A stretch of DNA of 64,000 bases from Mesorhizobium sp. 113-3-3 (GCF_016756495.1 NZ_AP023245.1:214232-278231), one strand, 5' to 3'; counted from the first letter of the stretch, positions 52,504 to 62,291 are shown. Notes: a model not told the origin generated them from the sequence alone. A program made the numbers and translations.

Positions 52504-53260
52504 ATGCGGATGAAGACGGATACCTCGCAGTGGCGTGACCCACAGGCATATGCGTTCGTCCAAGGTGCCGCCGCCGATGCGATTGCCTGGGAGTTCCTGC
52601 GACGCAATCCCCAGTATCAGCAGGACTTCGCGGCCTCCCGCTCGGCCAAGGCGATGCGCGCATTGCGCCAGCGCTGGGGTTTGCAGTTTCGCCGCCAGGC
52701 CTGACCAGTCCGCAGTCGAGCAGACCGTCTATTGGGCGCCTCAGATCGATCCTGGGGTCGTGAACCTTGTCCAGATGCCGCCGGATCTGCGAGCGCAGGA
52801 AGGCAGTGCTTCCGACGTCCCGCTGGCCGCGGGCCGGCATGACGAGGTCGGTCTTCACACGCGCTCTTCGCCGGGCGGCACGCAACTGGCGCTTCTCGAC
52901 GACGCGAAGCCAGGCGAACCGCTTGCCGCCATCATCCCGCTCGACGACATGGCGCACGACCGGCTCCAGGCGATCGAGCGGTTCATCCGCTCGATCCATA
53001 GGCAGCACGTTCCCGACGCTCGATTGACTGCGGCCCAGCGCCGACGCCTTGGCCTCATGCTGCGATGCCTGGATGGCCGCGAACAGCAGGCATCCCATTT
53101 TGAAGTCGCGACCGCCTTGTTCGGTCGGCGGCTGGTTAGCGCCGCCGACTGGCAGGACTCGCCTTTTCGCTACCAGACGCATCGCCTCGTGCGCGACGGA
53201 CTGAAGATGGTCGAGCGCAACTACCGCCAATTGTTGCGCGCGCGGCGGCGTCAACTCTGA
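52504..53260 (+). pseudogene. DUF6499-DUF2285 protein, frameshifted (copy 2)
   Basis: The first frame (52504-52704) gives the DUF6499 start (WRDPQAYAFVQGAAADAIAW, EFLRRNPQYQQDFAAS) and ends at a stop after RRWGLQF-type sequence. The second frame continues from about 52690: RPDQSAVEQTVYWAPQIDPG through DRLQAIERFIRSIH and the DUF2285 C-terminus LVRDGLKMVERNYRQLLRAR. One base change restores a protein of about 250 residues typical of ICE backbones. It could be a sequencing error, a real pseudogene or, less likely, programmed frameshifting. Confidence 0.72.
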
Positions 53261-53720
53261 CGAGTGCCGCCGGTCTCGTTGTCCACTTACTTGCGCTTAC
53301 TCCAAGCCGACGCCTACTCTCAATCCTGAAAAGAATGGCGGCTTTGCGCCTCATTTCGGTCGTTGAGGTCAACTTTGCGTCTGCCTGAAAGCAGACATCT
53401 CAGTCGACTATGGTCTCGGCTGGGTCGGGTCCTCACGCTGCCAGCTACAAATCCGCCCGCAGCGCCGCGCACGACTTGATCACGATAGAGCTAGCTCTTC
53501 AAGACTGAGCAGACGGTCGGCGGCTCGAGATTGATCAAAGACAATATCTAGCATCTTATGGCCAGCGCCGACGTGAAAATCACCAATGCAACCAGAAGCG
53601 TTGTCGCCGGAGTCTGCCATGGGGATACGAGAAGGAAACTTTGAGATCTCATAAATACGGGTTGGCGTATAGGTCTGCTGCGAGAAGGATCCATTGGAAA
53701 TTTTTCCGCATGGTACGTGC
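53261..53720. other. 460 bp with no supported gene; partial repeat of 28986-29110
   Basis: The first 120 bp resembles the DNA after the DUF2285 relic at 28607, including CAAGCCGACG and GCGCCTCAT. The remainder has no convincing gene. Confidence 0.5.
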
Positions 53721-54962
53721 TTAACAATAGGCGAGCTTGTAGAGTGTACCCGCAAGCACCCTAATGCCATCAACTATGTCATCGATCGAAGAGAATTCTT
53801 CGGGGGTGTGGCTCCGGCCGTCCTTGCTCCTGACGAATATCATCCCGGCGCGAGCAATCCTCGACATCTGTTGCGTGTCATGGCTGCCGCCACTGGGCAG
53901 TGCGGCCAGCTTGATGCCCAGCTCATCCCCTGTCGCCTTGATTGCCGTGACGATTTCGGGATGACAGATCAGGGGCGGCTGGTTCTCCACAACGGCGATC
54001 TTCACTTTGAGGCCACGGCGATCTGCGACCTCGCGGATCAGATTTTCATGCAGAGCATAAAGCCGCTGTACAGCGTCCGGATCAGGATGCCGGGCGTCGA
54101 TCATGAAACTGACCTTTGCTGGAATGATGGCAGGCAGGTTCGGCTCGACGCTGATCTGCCCCACGGTCGTCACGGCAGGCCTTCCCCACCGCTCGGCCGT
54201 CGAGATGATACCGCTGGCGATTTCGGCAAAGCCCGCCATCGGGTCGCGGCGCGCATCCATCGGAAAAGCGCCGGCATGATTTGCGTCTCCGGTCAGTTCC
54301 ACACGATAGTGGCGCAGTCCGTTGATCGCCGTAACGAGGCCGACCCCAAGACCAGCGGCTTCGAGCACGGGACCTTGTTCGATGTGCAGCTCGATGAACG
54401 TTTCGATATCGTCGCGTTCCACCTTACCGAGGTCGGCAGGATCAAGCCCGGCGGCCTTCATGGCTTGGCCAATTGAAACGCCGTCGGCGTCTACTAGATC
54501 GTCAAGTTCGCTCGGTTCAATGCAGCCAGTTATAGCGCGCGAGCCCCAGAGGCTTGCCGCAGGGAAACGGCTTCCTTCCTCCTCGCAAAGTGCCAACACT
54601 TCCAATGTGCGGCGCGGCTTGCCGAATTGCTTCGCAAGCGCGTCAACCGCAACCAGCGCAGCGATGGCGCCCAAGGCACCGTCGTAGCGCCCTCCGGGCG
54701 TCTGGCTGTCGATATGCGATCCGGACACGATCGATGGCCCAGGCTCTATGCCTTCGAGCCGTCCCCAGACGTTGCCGACGGCGTCGCTATGCACAGCCAG
54801 GCCCGCTTCACAGCACCATTTGGCGAACTGGTCCGCCGCCGCCACCCATTCCGGAGAGTAGACGGTGCGCCAGACCCCGGTACCGCTGTGCGCGCCGAAT
54901 TTGCCGAGGTCGAAGATCAGCCGTTCGACATGTTCAGGGTCGACATTGATCGGTTGTGCCAC
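53721..54962 (-). CDS. M20-family N-carbamoyl-amino-acid hydrolase / allantoate amidohydrolase-like
   Basis: A 413-residue protein from GTG 54962, after a GAGGGAG site; the frame is open to 55043 but family length fits the GTG. Metal-site motifs: SGSHIDSQTPGGRYDGALG, CEEEGSRFP and FIELHIEQGPVLEAAGLG, then GDANHAGAFPMDARRDP and LPSGGSHDTQQMS. These define the HyuC/AllC group, which hydrolyses ureido or amide bonds of amino acids using two metal ions. Divergent from RidA. Substrate undetermined. Confidence 0.9.
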   Translation of the reverse strand: MAQPINVDPEHVERLIFDLGKFGAHSGTGVWRTVYSPEWVAAADQFAKWCCEAGLAVHSDAVGNVWGRLEGIEPGPSIVSGSHIDSQTPGGRYDGALGAIAALVAVDALAKQFGKPRRTLEVLALCEEEGSRFPAASLWGSRAITGCIEPSELDDLVDADGVSIGQAMKAAGLDPADLGKVERDDIETFIELHIEQGPVLEAAGLGVGLVTAINGLRHYRVELTGDANHAGAFPMDARRDPMAGFAEIASGIISTAERWGRPAVTTVGQISVEPNLPAIIPAKVSFMIDARHPDPDAVQRLYALHENLIREVADRRGLKVKIAVVENQPPLICHPEIVTAIKATGDELGIKLAALPSGGSHDTQQMSRIARAGMIFVRSKDGRSHTPEEFSSIDDIVDGIRVLAGTLYKLAYC

Positions 54963-55114
54963 GTCGTTCTCCCTCGCAATCCAATCAGCGTGCACGCCGG
55001 TATGAGGCCGGTCGTTTCTCTTTTCGTGAATGTCAGTTTCCACATCTCATAACCAATCGCGAGCCGCCCGTCCTAAGAATGCTTTTCTGGTATCGACGCA
55101 GATCGGAAAACAGC

Positions 55115-55501
55115 ATGACGATTGAATTCATTGCCGGGCCCAATGTGGAAGGGCTTGCAATCTCGGAGGCGGTCCGCGCCGGCGACTTCGTATTCTTGTC
55201 GGGTCTGGCTGGCTTCGGCCCTGACGGAGAGATCGTCAGCGGTGGGGTGGCAGCCGAGACCGATCGCATCATGTTGGACGTGAAGGACATTCTGCAGCGG
55301 GCGAGCTTGCGCCTTTCGGACATCGTCAAAGTTAACGTCTACCTGCGAGAGGCAAAGGACGCGCACGAGTTCAACACCGCCTACGCAAAATACTTCCCAC
55401 TATCGAAACCAGCGCGGACCGGCACCGTCGCAGACCTGCTCAATGGCGGTCTGGTTGAACTCGAGGTCGTAGCCTACGGCGCCAAGCCGGAGGAACAGTG
55501 A
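55115..55501 (+). CDS. RidA-family protein
   Basis: A 128-residue protein from the ATG at 55115. It has the RidA pattern VFLSGLAGFGPDGEIVSGG, ASLRLSDIVKVNVYLREAKD and PARTGTVADLLNGGLVELEV, with the usual Arg and Glu of the 2-aminoacrylate-type imine deaminase site (Arg in PARTGT). RidA removes reactive imines from PLP reactions. It sits between the carbamoylase and aminotransferase genes, a fitting companion. Only 3 bp from the converging aminotransferase stop. Confidence 0.9.
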   Translation: MTIEFIAGPNVEGLAISEAVRAGDFVFLSGLAGFGPDGEIVSGGVAAETDRIMLDVKDILQRASLRLSDIVKVNVYLREAKDAHEFNTAYAKYFPLSKPARTGTVADLLNGGLVELEVVAYGAKPEEQ

Positions 55502-55504
55502 CGG

Positions 55505-56623
55505 TCAATTGAACGACCGCCTCTCGCGCAGATATTCGTCGATACTCGCCAAACCGCTTTCAAGATGATGCGGGTCGACGCCGAAGCCAACACGGATATG
55601 GCCCTCGATACCGAACCAACTGCCTGCGCAAACGAACACGCCCTTGGCACGGCGCAGCTCTTCCACGAAAGTCTCCGATGGGATGCTTATCTCGTAGCGA
55701 AGGAACGCCATGCCGCTTGCCTGCGGCACGACCCAAGACCATCCATCACGCCCTTCTAGCCATTCGGCTACCTGCCGACGCCCGGCGATAAGGATTTGAC
55801 GACCGCGCGAGAGCAACTTGCTCCGGACGGGCTCAGCTATCGCTCTCTCGGCAACGAACTGCGAGACCACGCCGGTGCCGATACTTGTGTAGTCCTGGAA
55901 CCGGTGGCCCTCCGCAACCAGGGTTTGAGGCCCAATCATCCACCCCATCCGAAGGCCGGGGCAACCGAAGGATTTCGCCAGCCCTCCCGTCACGATGACC
56001 CGTTTGCCCATCCCATAAATGGTCGGGGCGTCGGTGGCATCGATTTCCGACCCGCGATAGATTTCATCGACATGCAACCAGATTCCCGTGCGGTCGCTCA
56101 GCTCCGCGAGCGCGCGGCGGGACGTTGGGGTGAGCGTTGTACCGGTCGGATTGTTGGGATCGCAGAGCGTGATCAACTTGGTGCGCGGGCCGATTGCCGC
56201 TTCCAGCGCCGTGATATCGGGCTGCCAGCCATCGCTCGGTCGCAACGCAATCTGCGTGACGTCGATCCCCAGGCTGTGTGCAAGGCCGGCGATCTGCATG
56301 AAGTTGGGCACGACAACGATGATATGGTCGCCGCGCTCCGCGAGCGCCATCAGAGTCAACAGGTTCGCTTCCGACGAGCCGTGAGCGACCAGCACGTTTT
56401 CCGAAGCCGCACCGGGGTACCAATCGGCGATCGACTGGCGCAGCGATGGATTGCCGTCCGTATATCCATACCCCAGGGGCAGCGCGGCAAGCTCCGCCAG
56501 CTCGGTTGCGGACAGGATGTCTGAGATGGCAGCGGGGTGAACGCCGCTCTCCGTCAAGTTGATGGCGACATCGTTCTCATAAAGCGTCTGGCTTCGTTCA
56601 AGGACGAAGGTTGGAATCTGCAT
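55505..56623 (-). CDS. Class I/II PLP-dependent aminotransferase
   Basis: A 372-residue fold-type I enzyme, ATG 56623 after GAGGGG. Features: LPLGYGYTDGNPSLRQSIAD, CDPNNPTGTTLTP with the Asn that contacts PLP, HVDEIYRG with the Asp, and the Schiff-base Lys in GGLAKSFGCPGLRMGW; the C-terminal Arg is in GHIRVGFGVD. It transaminates an amino acid, probably the island's substrate. It follows the ornithine-cyclodeaminase-family gene by 10 bp on the same message. Confidence 0.92.
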   Translation of the reverse strand: MQIPTFVLERSQTLYENDVAINLTESGVHPAAISDILSATELAELAALPLGYGYTDGNPSLRQSIADWYPGAASENVLVAHGSSEANLLTLMALAERGDHIIVVVPNFMQIAGLAHSLGIDVTQIALRPSDGWQPDITALEAAIGPRTKLITLCDPNNPTGTTLTPTSRRALAELSDRTGIWLHVDEIYRGSEIDATDAPTIYGMGKRVIVTGGLAKSFGCPGLRMGWMIGPQTLVAEGHRFQDYTSIGTGVVSQFVAERAIAEPVRSKLLSRGRQILIAGRRQVAEWLEGRDGWSWVVPQASGMAFLRYEISIPSETFVEELRRAKGVFVCAGSWFGIEGHIRVGFGVDPHHLESGLASIDEYLRERRSFN

Positions 56624-56633
56624 TTGGCACCCC

Positions 56634-57584
56634 TCAAGTTGTTCGCGCGACCACCGCTTTGGCAATCATAATGTCCTGCACGGCGACACCAGTCAGATCG
56701 GCCACCGTGATGTCGTCTGGCAAGCGGCGCCCCGCCTTTCCAGAAATGACATTTCCGAGCTCGACGACGTCCTCTCGTCTCAAGACACCGGCCGCTATCG
56801 CGGCGTGAATCTCTCCACGTACCAGGCACTGCGGTATGCTATCGGCGACAACCAGGGCGGCCGACTTCAGGATCATCGGATCGATTTCGTTCTTTTCGGG
56901 CGTGTCCGAACCCATCGCGGTGATGTGCGTGCCGGGCCTAATTGAGCCTGCGAACAGATAGGGCTGGTGGGCAGCGGTCGTCGTGACGATCAACTGCGAT
57001 GAAGAGGCAACCTCTTCCGGGCTTGCTGCCACGCGAGCGCTGTAGCCCATCAGCGCGATATCGCGCACGGCTTCGGTCGCCCGCTCTACATCACGCGCCC
57101 ACAAAACCAAGTCACGGCATGGCGTCACACGGCGCAAATAGTCGGCCTGCAGACGCGCCTGCACGCCGGCGCCGCAAATCCCAATCGTCTCCCACCGCGC
57201 AGGTGCCAAGTGGCGCGCAACGACAGCTCCCGCAGCAGCGGTCCTGTGATTGGTGAGTTCCCCTTCCTCGAGAAGGATGCAAAGAACCTGACCCGTCCTC
57301 GCGGACAGCACCAGCATGCAACCCGAGAACGGCGGCAGACCTAATTTCGGATTGTTGAAGAAACCCGTTGCGAGCTTGACGACGAACACGTCGTCGCCGC
57401 GCACGGCGCCATATTTGATGTGAAGCTCACCGCTGTCGTCCGGGAAAAGGAGTTCGCCCACTGGCGGGACCTCGACCTTTCCCTCGGACAGGGCAACGAA
57501 GCCACGCTCGATTTCGGCGACGACATCGATGTCCGGCAGCGCTTTCAGGATTTGCTCAAGCGACACGATCTTCGTCAATTTCAT
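56634..57584 (-). CDS. Ornithine cyclodeaminase / mu-crystallin family protein
   Basis: A 316-residue protein. ATG 57584 is used; a TTG at 57602 is an alternative, since the GGGGAG before the ATG is too close to serve as a ribosome site. The NAD-binding Rossmann motif is IGICGAGVQARLQADYL; other family segments are IKYGAVRGDDVFVVKLATGF, TNHRTAAAGAVVARHLAP and GSDTPEKNEID. Members act as ornithine cyclodeaminase, ketimine reductase or alanine dehydrogenase. Next to a transaminase and RidA, imine reduction or deamination is likely. Confidence 0.9.
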   Translation of the reverse strand: MKLTKIVSLEQILKALPDIDVVAEIERGFVALSEGKVEVPPVGELLFPDDSGELHIKYGAVRGDDVFVVKLATGFFNNPKLGLPPFSGCMLVLSARTGQVLCILLEEGELTNHRTAAAGAVVARHLAPARWETIGICGAGVQARLQADYLRRVTPCRDLVLWARDVERATEAVRDIALMGYSARVAASPEEVASSSQLIVTTTAAHQPYLFAGSIRPGTHITAMGSDTPEKNEIDPMILKSAALVVADSIPQCLVRGEIHAAIAAGVLRREDVVELGNVISGKAGRRLPDDITVADLTGVAVQDIMIAKAVVARTT

Positions 57585-57872
57585 CTCCCCGAGAAGAACC
57601 AATCAATTTGATAGCGCCATACCGCCCTAGCATGGGACCTGACGACGCTTGGTTGCCTAGTTTGGAAACCTGGCTTTCGGAATTTGGTAACGCATACAAC
57701 CCCGGCTGCCTTAACGTTGGAACCGCAGAAAGGCCGGAGGGCATATGCGCGCGAGGTAGTTTCGCAATGGATAGCCCGCCTAGGTTGCGACGAGAAAGAT
57801 CGCCGGGTGAACCCAAGGGATGTCACATCGTCAACTTGCGGCAGATGCCCGCATAATCCAGGGGAACAAAAA

Positions 57873-58640
57873 ATGAAAAAGAGATTGCTTGGCTTGGTCG
57901 CAGTACTCGGAATTTTCCTAATGCCCGCTTTGGCCGTGGCGGGGGACGTTACGTTCGCTACCGAAGCCGCATATCCGCCCTTCAATTTTCGAGCCGCGGA
58001 TGGCTCGATAGCGGGCTTTGAGATCGAACTAGGGAATGCACTCTGCAAGAAGATGGACCGGAACTGCACCTTCGTCGCCCAGAATTGGGACGGAATGATC
58101 CCGGGTCTGGTGGTGAAGAAGTTTGATGGCATTTTTGCCTCGATGACCATCACCGAGGAGCGCAAAAAGCAGATAGACTTTACAGATCCATACTATCAAA
58201 CAGCGGCTGCGTTCGTTGCGTCCGACGGAACCAAAATCGACTTCGCCGACAAGGCTTTGGGCGGACTGAAGATCGGCACAATTCCGGGTGTGGCGCAGTG
58301 CTATCTGGAGAAGACCTATCCGAATGCCAGCGTCCAAGTTTACCAGAACGCTGAAGACATGTTCCTCGACATCGCTGCCGGCCGACTGGACGCGGTTTTC
58401 TCAGATCGGATCCAGCTCGATTTCGGCTTGCTCAAGACCGAGCGCGGCAAGGGCTTTGCGTTCCAGGGTGACCCTGTCAGTGAACCCGGTTGCTTCGGTG
58501 CAGGCATCGGTATTGGCCTCAGGAAAGACGACACTGAGCTTCGTGAGGCGTTGAACAAGGCGATCAAGGAGGTTCGCGCCGATGGGACCTACAAGACGAT
58601 AAACGACAAATATTTCAGCTACGACATCTTTGGCAAGTGA
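57873..58640 (+). CDS. Lys/Arg/Orn-type ABC transporter substrate-binding protein
   Basis: A 255-residue precursor from the ATG at 57873 after CAGGGGAAC. Signal peptide to about residue 23 (MPALAVAGDV). Mature motifs: VTFATEAAYPPFNFRAADGS, AGFEIELGNALCKKM, IFASMTITEERKKQIDFT and DAVFSDRIQL, as in ArgT/HisJ-like proteins for cationic or polar amino acids. It is divergent from the cyclodeaminase operon across a 270-bp region that probably holds both promoters. Two permease genes follow. Confidence 0.92.
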   Translation: MKKRLLGLVAVLGIFLMPALAVAGDVTFATEAAYPPFNFRAADGSIAGFEIELGNALCKKMDRNCTFVAQNWDGMIPGLVVKKFDGIFASMTITEERKKQIDFTDPYYQTAAAFVASDGTKIDFADKALGGLKIGTIPGVAQCYLEKTYPNASVQVYQNAEDMFLDIAAGRLDAVFSDRIQLDFGLLKTERGKGFAFQGDPVSEPGCFGAGIGIGLRKDDTELREALNKAIKEVRADGTYKTINDKYFSYDIFGK

Positions 58641-58671
58641 ACGCGCATTCTCCCGAGTACCAAGATAGAAG

Positions 58672-59364
58672 GTGACTGTGGCCGAAACTGCCGACTACCT
58701 GCCGTTTGTGCTGAAGGGCGTCTACGTCACGATTGCGTTGAGCGTCTGCTCGCTCCTGGTAGCGACGGCCCTAGGCCTGATCGGAGCTTGGGCAAAATCA
58801 TCGAAATTCTCGGCCGTGCGCATCATGGCCGAGACCTACACCACCCTGGTCCGGGGTGTTCCGGACCTGGTGCTTATGCTGCTCCTCTATTATGGCGGCC
58901 AGGCGGTTGTGAACCGGATCGGGGACGCAACAGGGTTGTGGGATAGCCTGCAGCTCGACGCATTTACCGTGGCCGTTGCAGCAATCGGCGTCATCTTCGG
59001 GTCGTATATGACCGAGACGTTCCGGGGTGCGTATTTGTCGATCCCGCGCGGTCAAAGCGAAGGTGGCAAGGCGCTCGGCATGAACGGGTGGATCCTCTTC
59101 AAGCTAGTCATTTGGCCCCAACTCATGCGCAACGCCATGCCGAGCTTCACGAACAACTGGCTGAGCCTGATGAAGACGACTGCCCTGGCGTCAGTGATGG
59201 GACTCGAGGACATCGTCAACAAGGCGAACGCGGCTGGACGCGCAACGCACCAGCCATTCACCTTCATCTTCATCGTTTTGATCATCTATCTCGGCCTGAC
59301 GATCGCTTCCGACGTGGGACTGCGCTTTCTCGCCGGACGGCTTCGCGTGGCGGCGACCGTCTGA
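58672..59364 (+). CDS. Amino acid ABC transporter permease (HisQ type)
   Basis: A 230-residue membrane protein starting at GTG 58672 or GTG 58678, the second being better placed after AGAAGGTG. Core motifs: GVYVTIALSVCSLLVATALG, TTLVRGVPDLVLMLLLYYGG and the EAA-like loop SIPRGQSEGGKALGMNGWIL. It forms a heterodimer with the next permease to import amino acids. Confidence 0.9.
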   Translation: MTVAETADYLPFVLKGVYVTIALSVCSLLVATALGLIGAWAKSSKFSAVRIMAETYTTLVRGVPDLVLMLLLYYGGQAVVNRIGDATGLWDSLQLDAFTVAVAAIGVIFGSYMTETFRGAYLSIPRGQSEGGKALGMNGWILFKLVIWPQLMRNAMPSFTNNWLSLMKTTALASVMGLEDIVNKANAAGRATHQPFTFIFIVLIIYLGLTIASDVGLRFLAGRLRVAATV

Positions 59365-59365
59365 C

Positions 59366-60097
59366 ATGGAAACCGCATGGTCGAAGCTTCAGGATTTTTC
59401 ACCGATCGATCTCGGTGTCATCGCCGCCAACTGGCCCCTCTTTGCGAAGGGGTTCATCAACACGCTAGTGCTGGTCACGCTACCATTGCTACTCGCCCTC
59501 GTCATCGCCATTCCTCTCGCGGTGATCCGTGCGCAAAAGCTTCGCGTCTTTAACCCGATCGTGTTCTGCTACACCTATGTTTTCCGCGGTACGCCACTGC
59601 TTGTGCAGCTCTATCTCCTCTACTACGGCGTCGCGCAGTTCGAGTTCATACGCCATTCCTTTCTTTGGCCAGTCCTGCGCGGGGCTTGGGGGTGCGCATT
59701 TCTCTCGATAACGCTTTGCTCCGCCGCATATCTCACGGAGATCCTCAGGGGTGCGATCGAAGGCGTCCCCAAAGGCGAAGTTGAAGCCGCCAAAGCTCTG
59801 GGCCTTTCCGGCGTCCGGCTCTTCTGGCTGATCGTTTTCCCGTCCGCGTGGCGACGTTCGCTGCCACCTCTGTCCAACGAAGTGATCTTCACGCTGCATG
59901 GCAGCGTGGTGGCAAGCACCATAACCATTATCGACATCCTGGGCGCCGGCCGGATGCTCAACAACAAATATTATCTGGCTGCCGAAGGCCTGCTCACCGC
60001 CGCCTTCCTCTACCTTGCGCTCACCTTCCTGATCACAGCGGCATTCCGCCAACTCGAGCGCAAATACCTGTCGCATCTGAAACCAACAAGATCCTGA
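59366..60097 (+). CDS. Amino acid ABC transporter permease (HisM type)
   Basis: A 243-residue membrane protein. Motifs: FINTLVLVTLPLLLALVIAI, YVFRGTPLLVQLYLLYYGVA, and the coupling loop GVPKGEVEAAKALGLSGVRL. The start is 2 bp after the preceding stop. No ATP-binding gene follows; the next gene is a class V aminotransferase. The ATPase must be encoded elsewhere or borrowed from another importer. Confidence 0.92.
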   Translation: METAWSKLQDFSPIDLGVIAANWPLFAKGFINTLVLVTLPLLLALVIAIPLAVIRAQKLRVFNPIVFCYTYVFRGTPLLVQLYLLYYGVAQFEFIRHSFLWPVLRGAWGCAFLSITLCSAAYLTEILRGAIEGVPKGEVEAAKALGLSGVRLFWLIVFPSAWRRSLPPLSNEVIFTLHGSVVASTITIIDILGAGRMLNNKYYLAAEGLLTAAFLYLALTFLITAAFRQLERKYLSHLKPTRS

Positions 60098-60110
60098 AGG
60101 GAGCTAGACA

Positions 60111-61268
60111 TTGGACAACCACCAAAACGAGGGCCGACTGGCATCGTTGGAAGTCTTTCCGCCGGCACGATCTTACGTGTATCTCGATGCCGCATCGGTC
60201 GGGTTGACGCACAAGACAGCTGCCGAAGCGATCAATCGCTGGCAGACGCAACTCGCCGAAGATGGAACGGTGGCCTTCGATGAGGAGGCCGAGGTCAAAT
60301 GCTTCGATGACCTGAACGCGGCGGCCGCGGAACTCTTCAACGCGACCCCTGCCGACATTGCGGTTGCCTCCAGCGAGACTGTTTTGATGTCGTCGCTTGC
60401 CTGGGCGGCGATGCCGAAAAAAGGATCGACCATTGTTGCCACGTGCATAACGCATCCGAGTACAGTCTATCCCTGGATGCGGGTCGCTCAGCACACGGGT
60501 GCGGAGATGCGCTGGGTCAAGCCGCGCGATAGTATGGCCATCGATATGGATGAACTCCTTGGCGCGATCGATGCCAACACCTCCGTCGTTTGCATTTCGC
60601 ATGTGGAATACGGAACGGGTCAAATCTACGACCTCAAGGCCATTGCGGACAAAGCACACCGCTATGGTGCCTTGTGCGTGGTCGATGGAACGCAGTCGGC
60701 CGGACAGGTCGTGGTCGATGCCGCCGGCAGTGGCATCGACGCCGTGGCAACCTCCACATACAAATGGCTGTGTGGTCCGTTCGGAACAGGCCTGACGTAT
60801 ATCTCGCCTCGCATGCAGGAGATGAGCCCCGGCCTGCTGGGTTGGCGATCGCATAAGGACATGTGGGATTTTCAGGCCGACAGGATTGAGCTGCCAAAGG
60901 GTGCGAAGCGCTATGAATTCGGGACCATGGCCTATGGCACCGCGATTGGCGCGACAGTGAGCCTGCGCTATCTGCTGGACACGGGCATCCCTGCGATCCA
61001 GGCGCACAATGCGAAAATCTCAAGGCAATTGATCGACGGGCTGCTCGAACTCGGTGCCGAAGTACTCGGTCCCAAGGACCCTAACCAGCGCTCTGCAACC
61101 GTGGCTGCGCGATTCGCCGGTAAGAACAGCGCCGAATTTGCAAGGACGCTGAAGCAAAACAATGTGATCGCTTCGCTGCGGAAGGATTTCATTCGCTTCT
61201 CGCCGCACTTCTATAACTCGGCCGACGATATCAGGCGGGGACTGGCTGCCATCCGAGCAGCCTTGTGA
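60111..61268 (+). CDS. Class V PLP-dependent aminotransferase / cysteine-desulfurase-like enzyme
   Basis: A 385-residue protein starting at TTG 60111 after a strong GAAGGGAG site. Features: YVYLDAASVGLTHKTAAEAI, SSETVLMSSLAWA, CISHVEYGTGQIYDL, VVDGTQSAGQ with the PLP Asp, and ATSTYKWLCGPFGTGL with the PLP Lys. It lacks the Cys loop of true cysteine desulfurases as far as I can see, so a transaminase or lyase role in amino-acid degradation is more likely. Last gene of the plus-strand importer unit. Confidence 0.9.
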   Translation: MDNHQNEGRLASLEVFPPARSYVYLDAASVGLTHKTAAEAINRWQTQLAEDGTVAFDEEAEVKCFDDLNAAAAELFNATPADIAVASSETVLMSSLAWAAMPKKGSTIVATCITHPSTVYPWMRVAQHTGAEMRWVKPRDSMAIDMDELLGAIDANTSVVCISHVEYGTGQIYDLKAIADKAHRYGALCVVDGTQSAGQVVVDAAGSGIDAVATSTYKWLCGPFGTGLTYISPRMQEMSPGLLGWRSHKDMWDFQADRIELPKGAKRYEFGTMAYGTAIGATVSLRYLLDTGIPAIQAHNAKISRQLIDGLLELGAEVLGPKDPNQRSATVAARFAGKNSAEFARTLKQNNVIASLRKDFIRFSPHFYNSADDIRRGLAAIRAAL

Positions 61269-61373
61269 TTTGACCGCAGACCGACATCCGCGGGCAGCTT
61301 GTAGGTGCCACGGCGGTCCCTTAGTATTGCTCAGGCGGGTGCAAACAGTGCTCCGCCTGAGCAATGATCAAGC

Positions 61374-62291
61374 ATGAACTGGCCACATCGACTTTTCACG
61401 GGTGAGATCGGCGACGCCGAAATCAAGTTGCTCCGTATCTTCCGCACCGTCGTCGATTGCGGCGGCTTCTCTGCCGCCGAAGTCGAACTGGGCGCATCTA
61501 AATCCGCGATCAGCAAGCAGATGAGCGATCTGGAAATCCGCCTCGGCATGCGGCTGTGCAACCGAGGCCGATCGGGCTTCAGCCTGACGCCGGAGGGCGA
61601 GCGGACCTATTCCGCGACAAGCCAACTGCTTGCCTCGCTGGAGATTTTCCGTTCGCAGATCAACGATACCATGGCCGGCCTGACAGGGACGCTGTATATC
61701 GGTCTCGTCGACACGATCGTCACGCAGTCGGATTCCCCTCTTCACCGCGCCATCTCGGCCTATTGCGGCAAACACAAGGACGTTGGCATCAGGATCATCT
61801 CGGGATCGTCCGCAGAAATAACCCGCGGCGTCCAGGAGATGCGAATCCATGTCGGCGTGGCGGTCCTCGAAAAGGAGCACGCGGACATCTCGGCCGTGTC
61901 TCTTTTCGAGGAAGTGAGCCATCTTTACTGCGGGGTGGCGCACCCGCTGTGGCCGATTGCCGACAGCGACATTCAGATAGGTGACCTGTCCGGACGGGCG
62001 TTCGTCCAGCACGGCTATTCCGAGGCAGAGCGATCCTATGTCGATCGCATGAACATGTCCCTGAAAGCGATTTCGCATGTCACCGAAGGCGTGCTATTCC
62101 TTATCCTGTCGGGAAGTTATCTCGGCTTTCTTCCAACCCATTTTGCGCAAATCTGGGAGAAACGGGGAGAGATCCGGCCGATCCTTGCCAGCGACGTGGC
62201 CAAGAAGACAGAGTTCTCGGCAATAGCGAACCGCAAACTCGTCAAGAACGCCCTGATAGGCTGCTTCCTGGATGAAATCGCGCAGCAGTAG
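61374..62291 (+). CDS. LysR-family transcriptional regulator
   Basis: A 305-residue protein. The N-terminal winged helix is LLRIFRTVVDCGGFSAAEVE with SKSAISKQMSDLEIRLG and GFSLTPEG. The effector domain follows (GLTGTLYIGLVDTIV, HVGVAVLEKEHADISAV, YLGFLPTHFAQIWEKRGE). It is the probable local activator of the amino-acid island, with an amino-acid-type ligand. It ends 420 bp before the second DUF736 repeat; 62292-62710 holds no supported gene. Confidence 0.92.
   Translation: MNWPHRLFTGEIGDAEIKLLRIFRTVVDCGGFSAAEVELGASKSAISKQMSDLEIRLGMRLCNRGRSGFSLTPEGERTYSATSQLLASLEIFRSQINDTMAGLTGTLYIGLVDTIVTQSDSPLHRAISAYCGKHKDVGIRIISGSSAEITRGVQEMRIHVGVAVLEKEHADISAVSLFEEVSHLYCGVAHPLWPIADSDIQIGDLSGRAFVQHGYSEAERSYVDRMNMSLKAISHVTEGVLFLILSGSYLGFLPTHFAQIWEKRGEIRPILASDVAKKTEFSAIANRKLVKNALIGCFLDEIAQQ

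Noticed and set aside
53480..53773. Minus-strand open frame after the carbamoylase gene
   Set aside because: It overlaps the end of the carbamoylase gene in another frame and has no motif or ribosome site.
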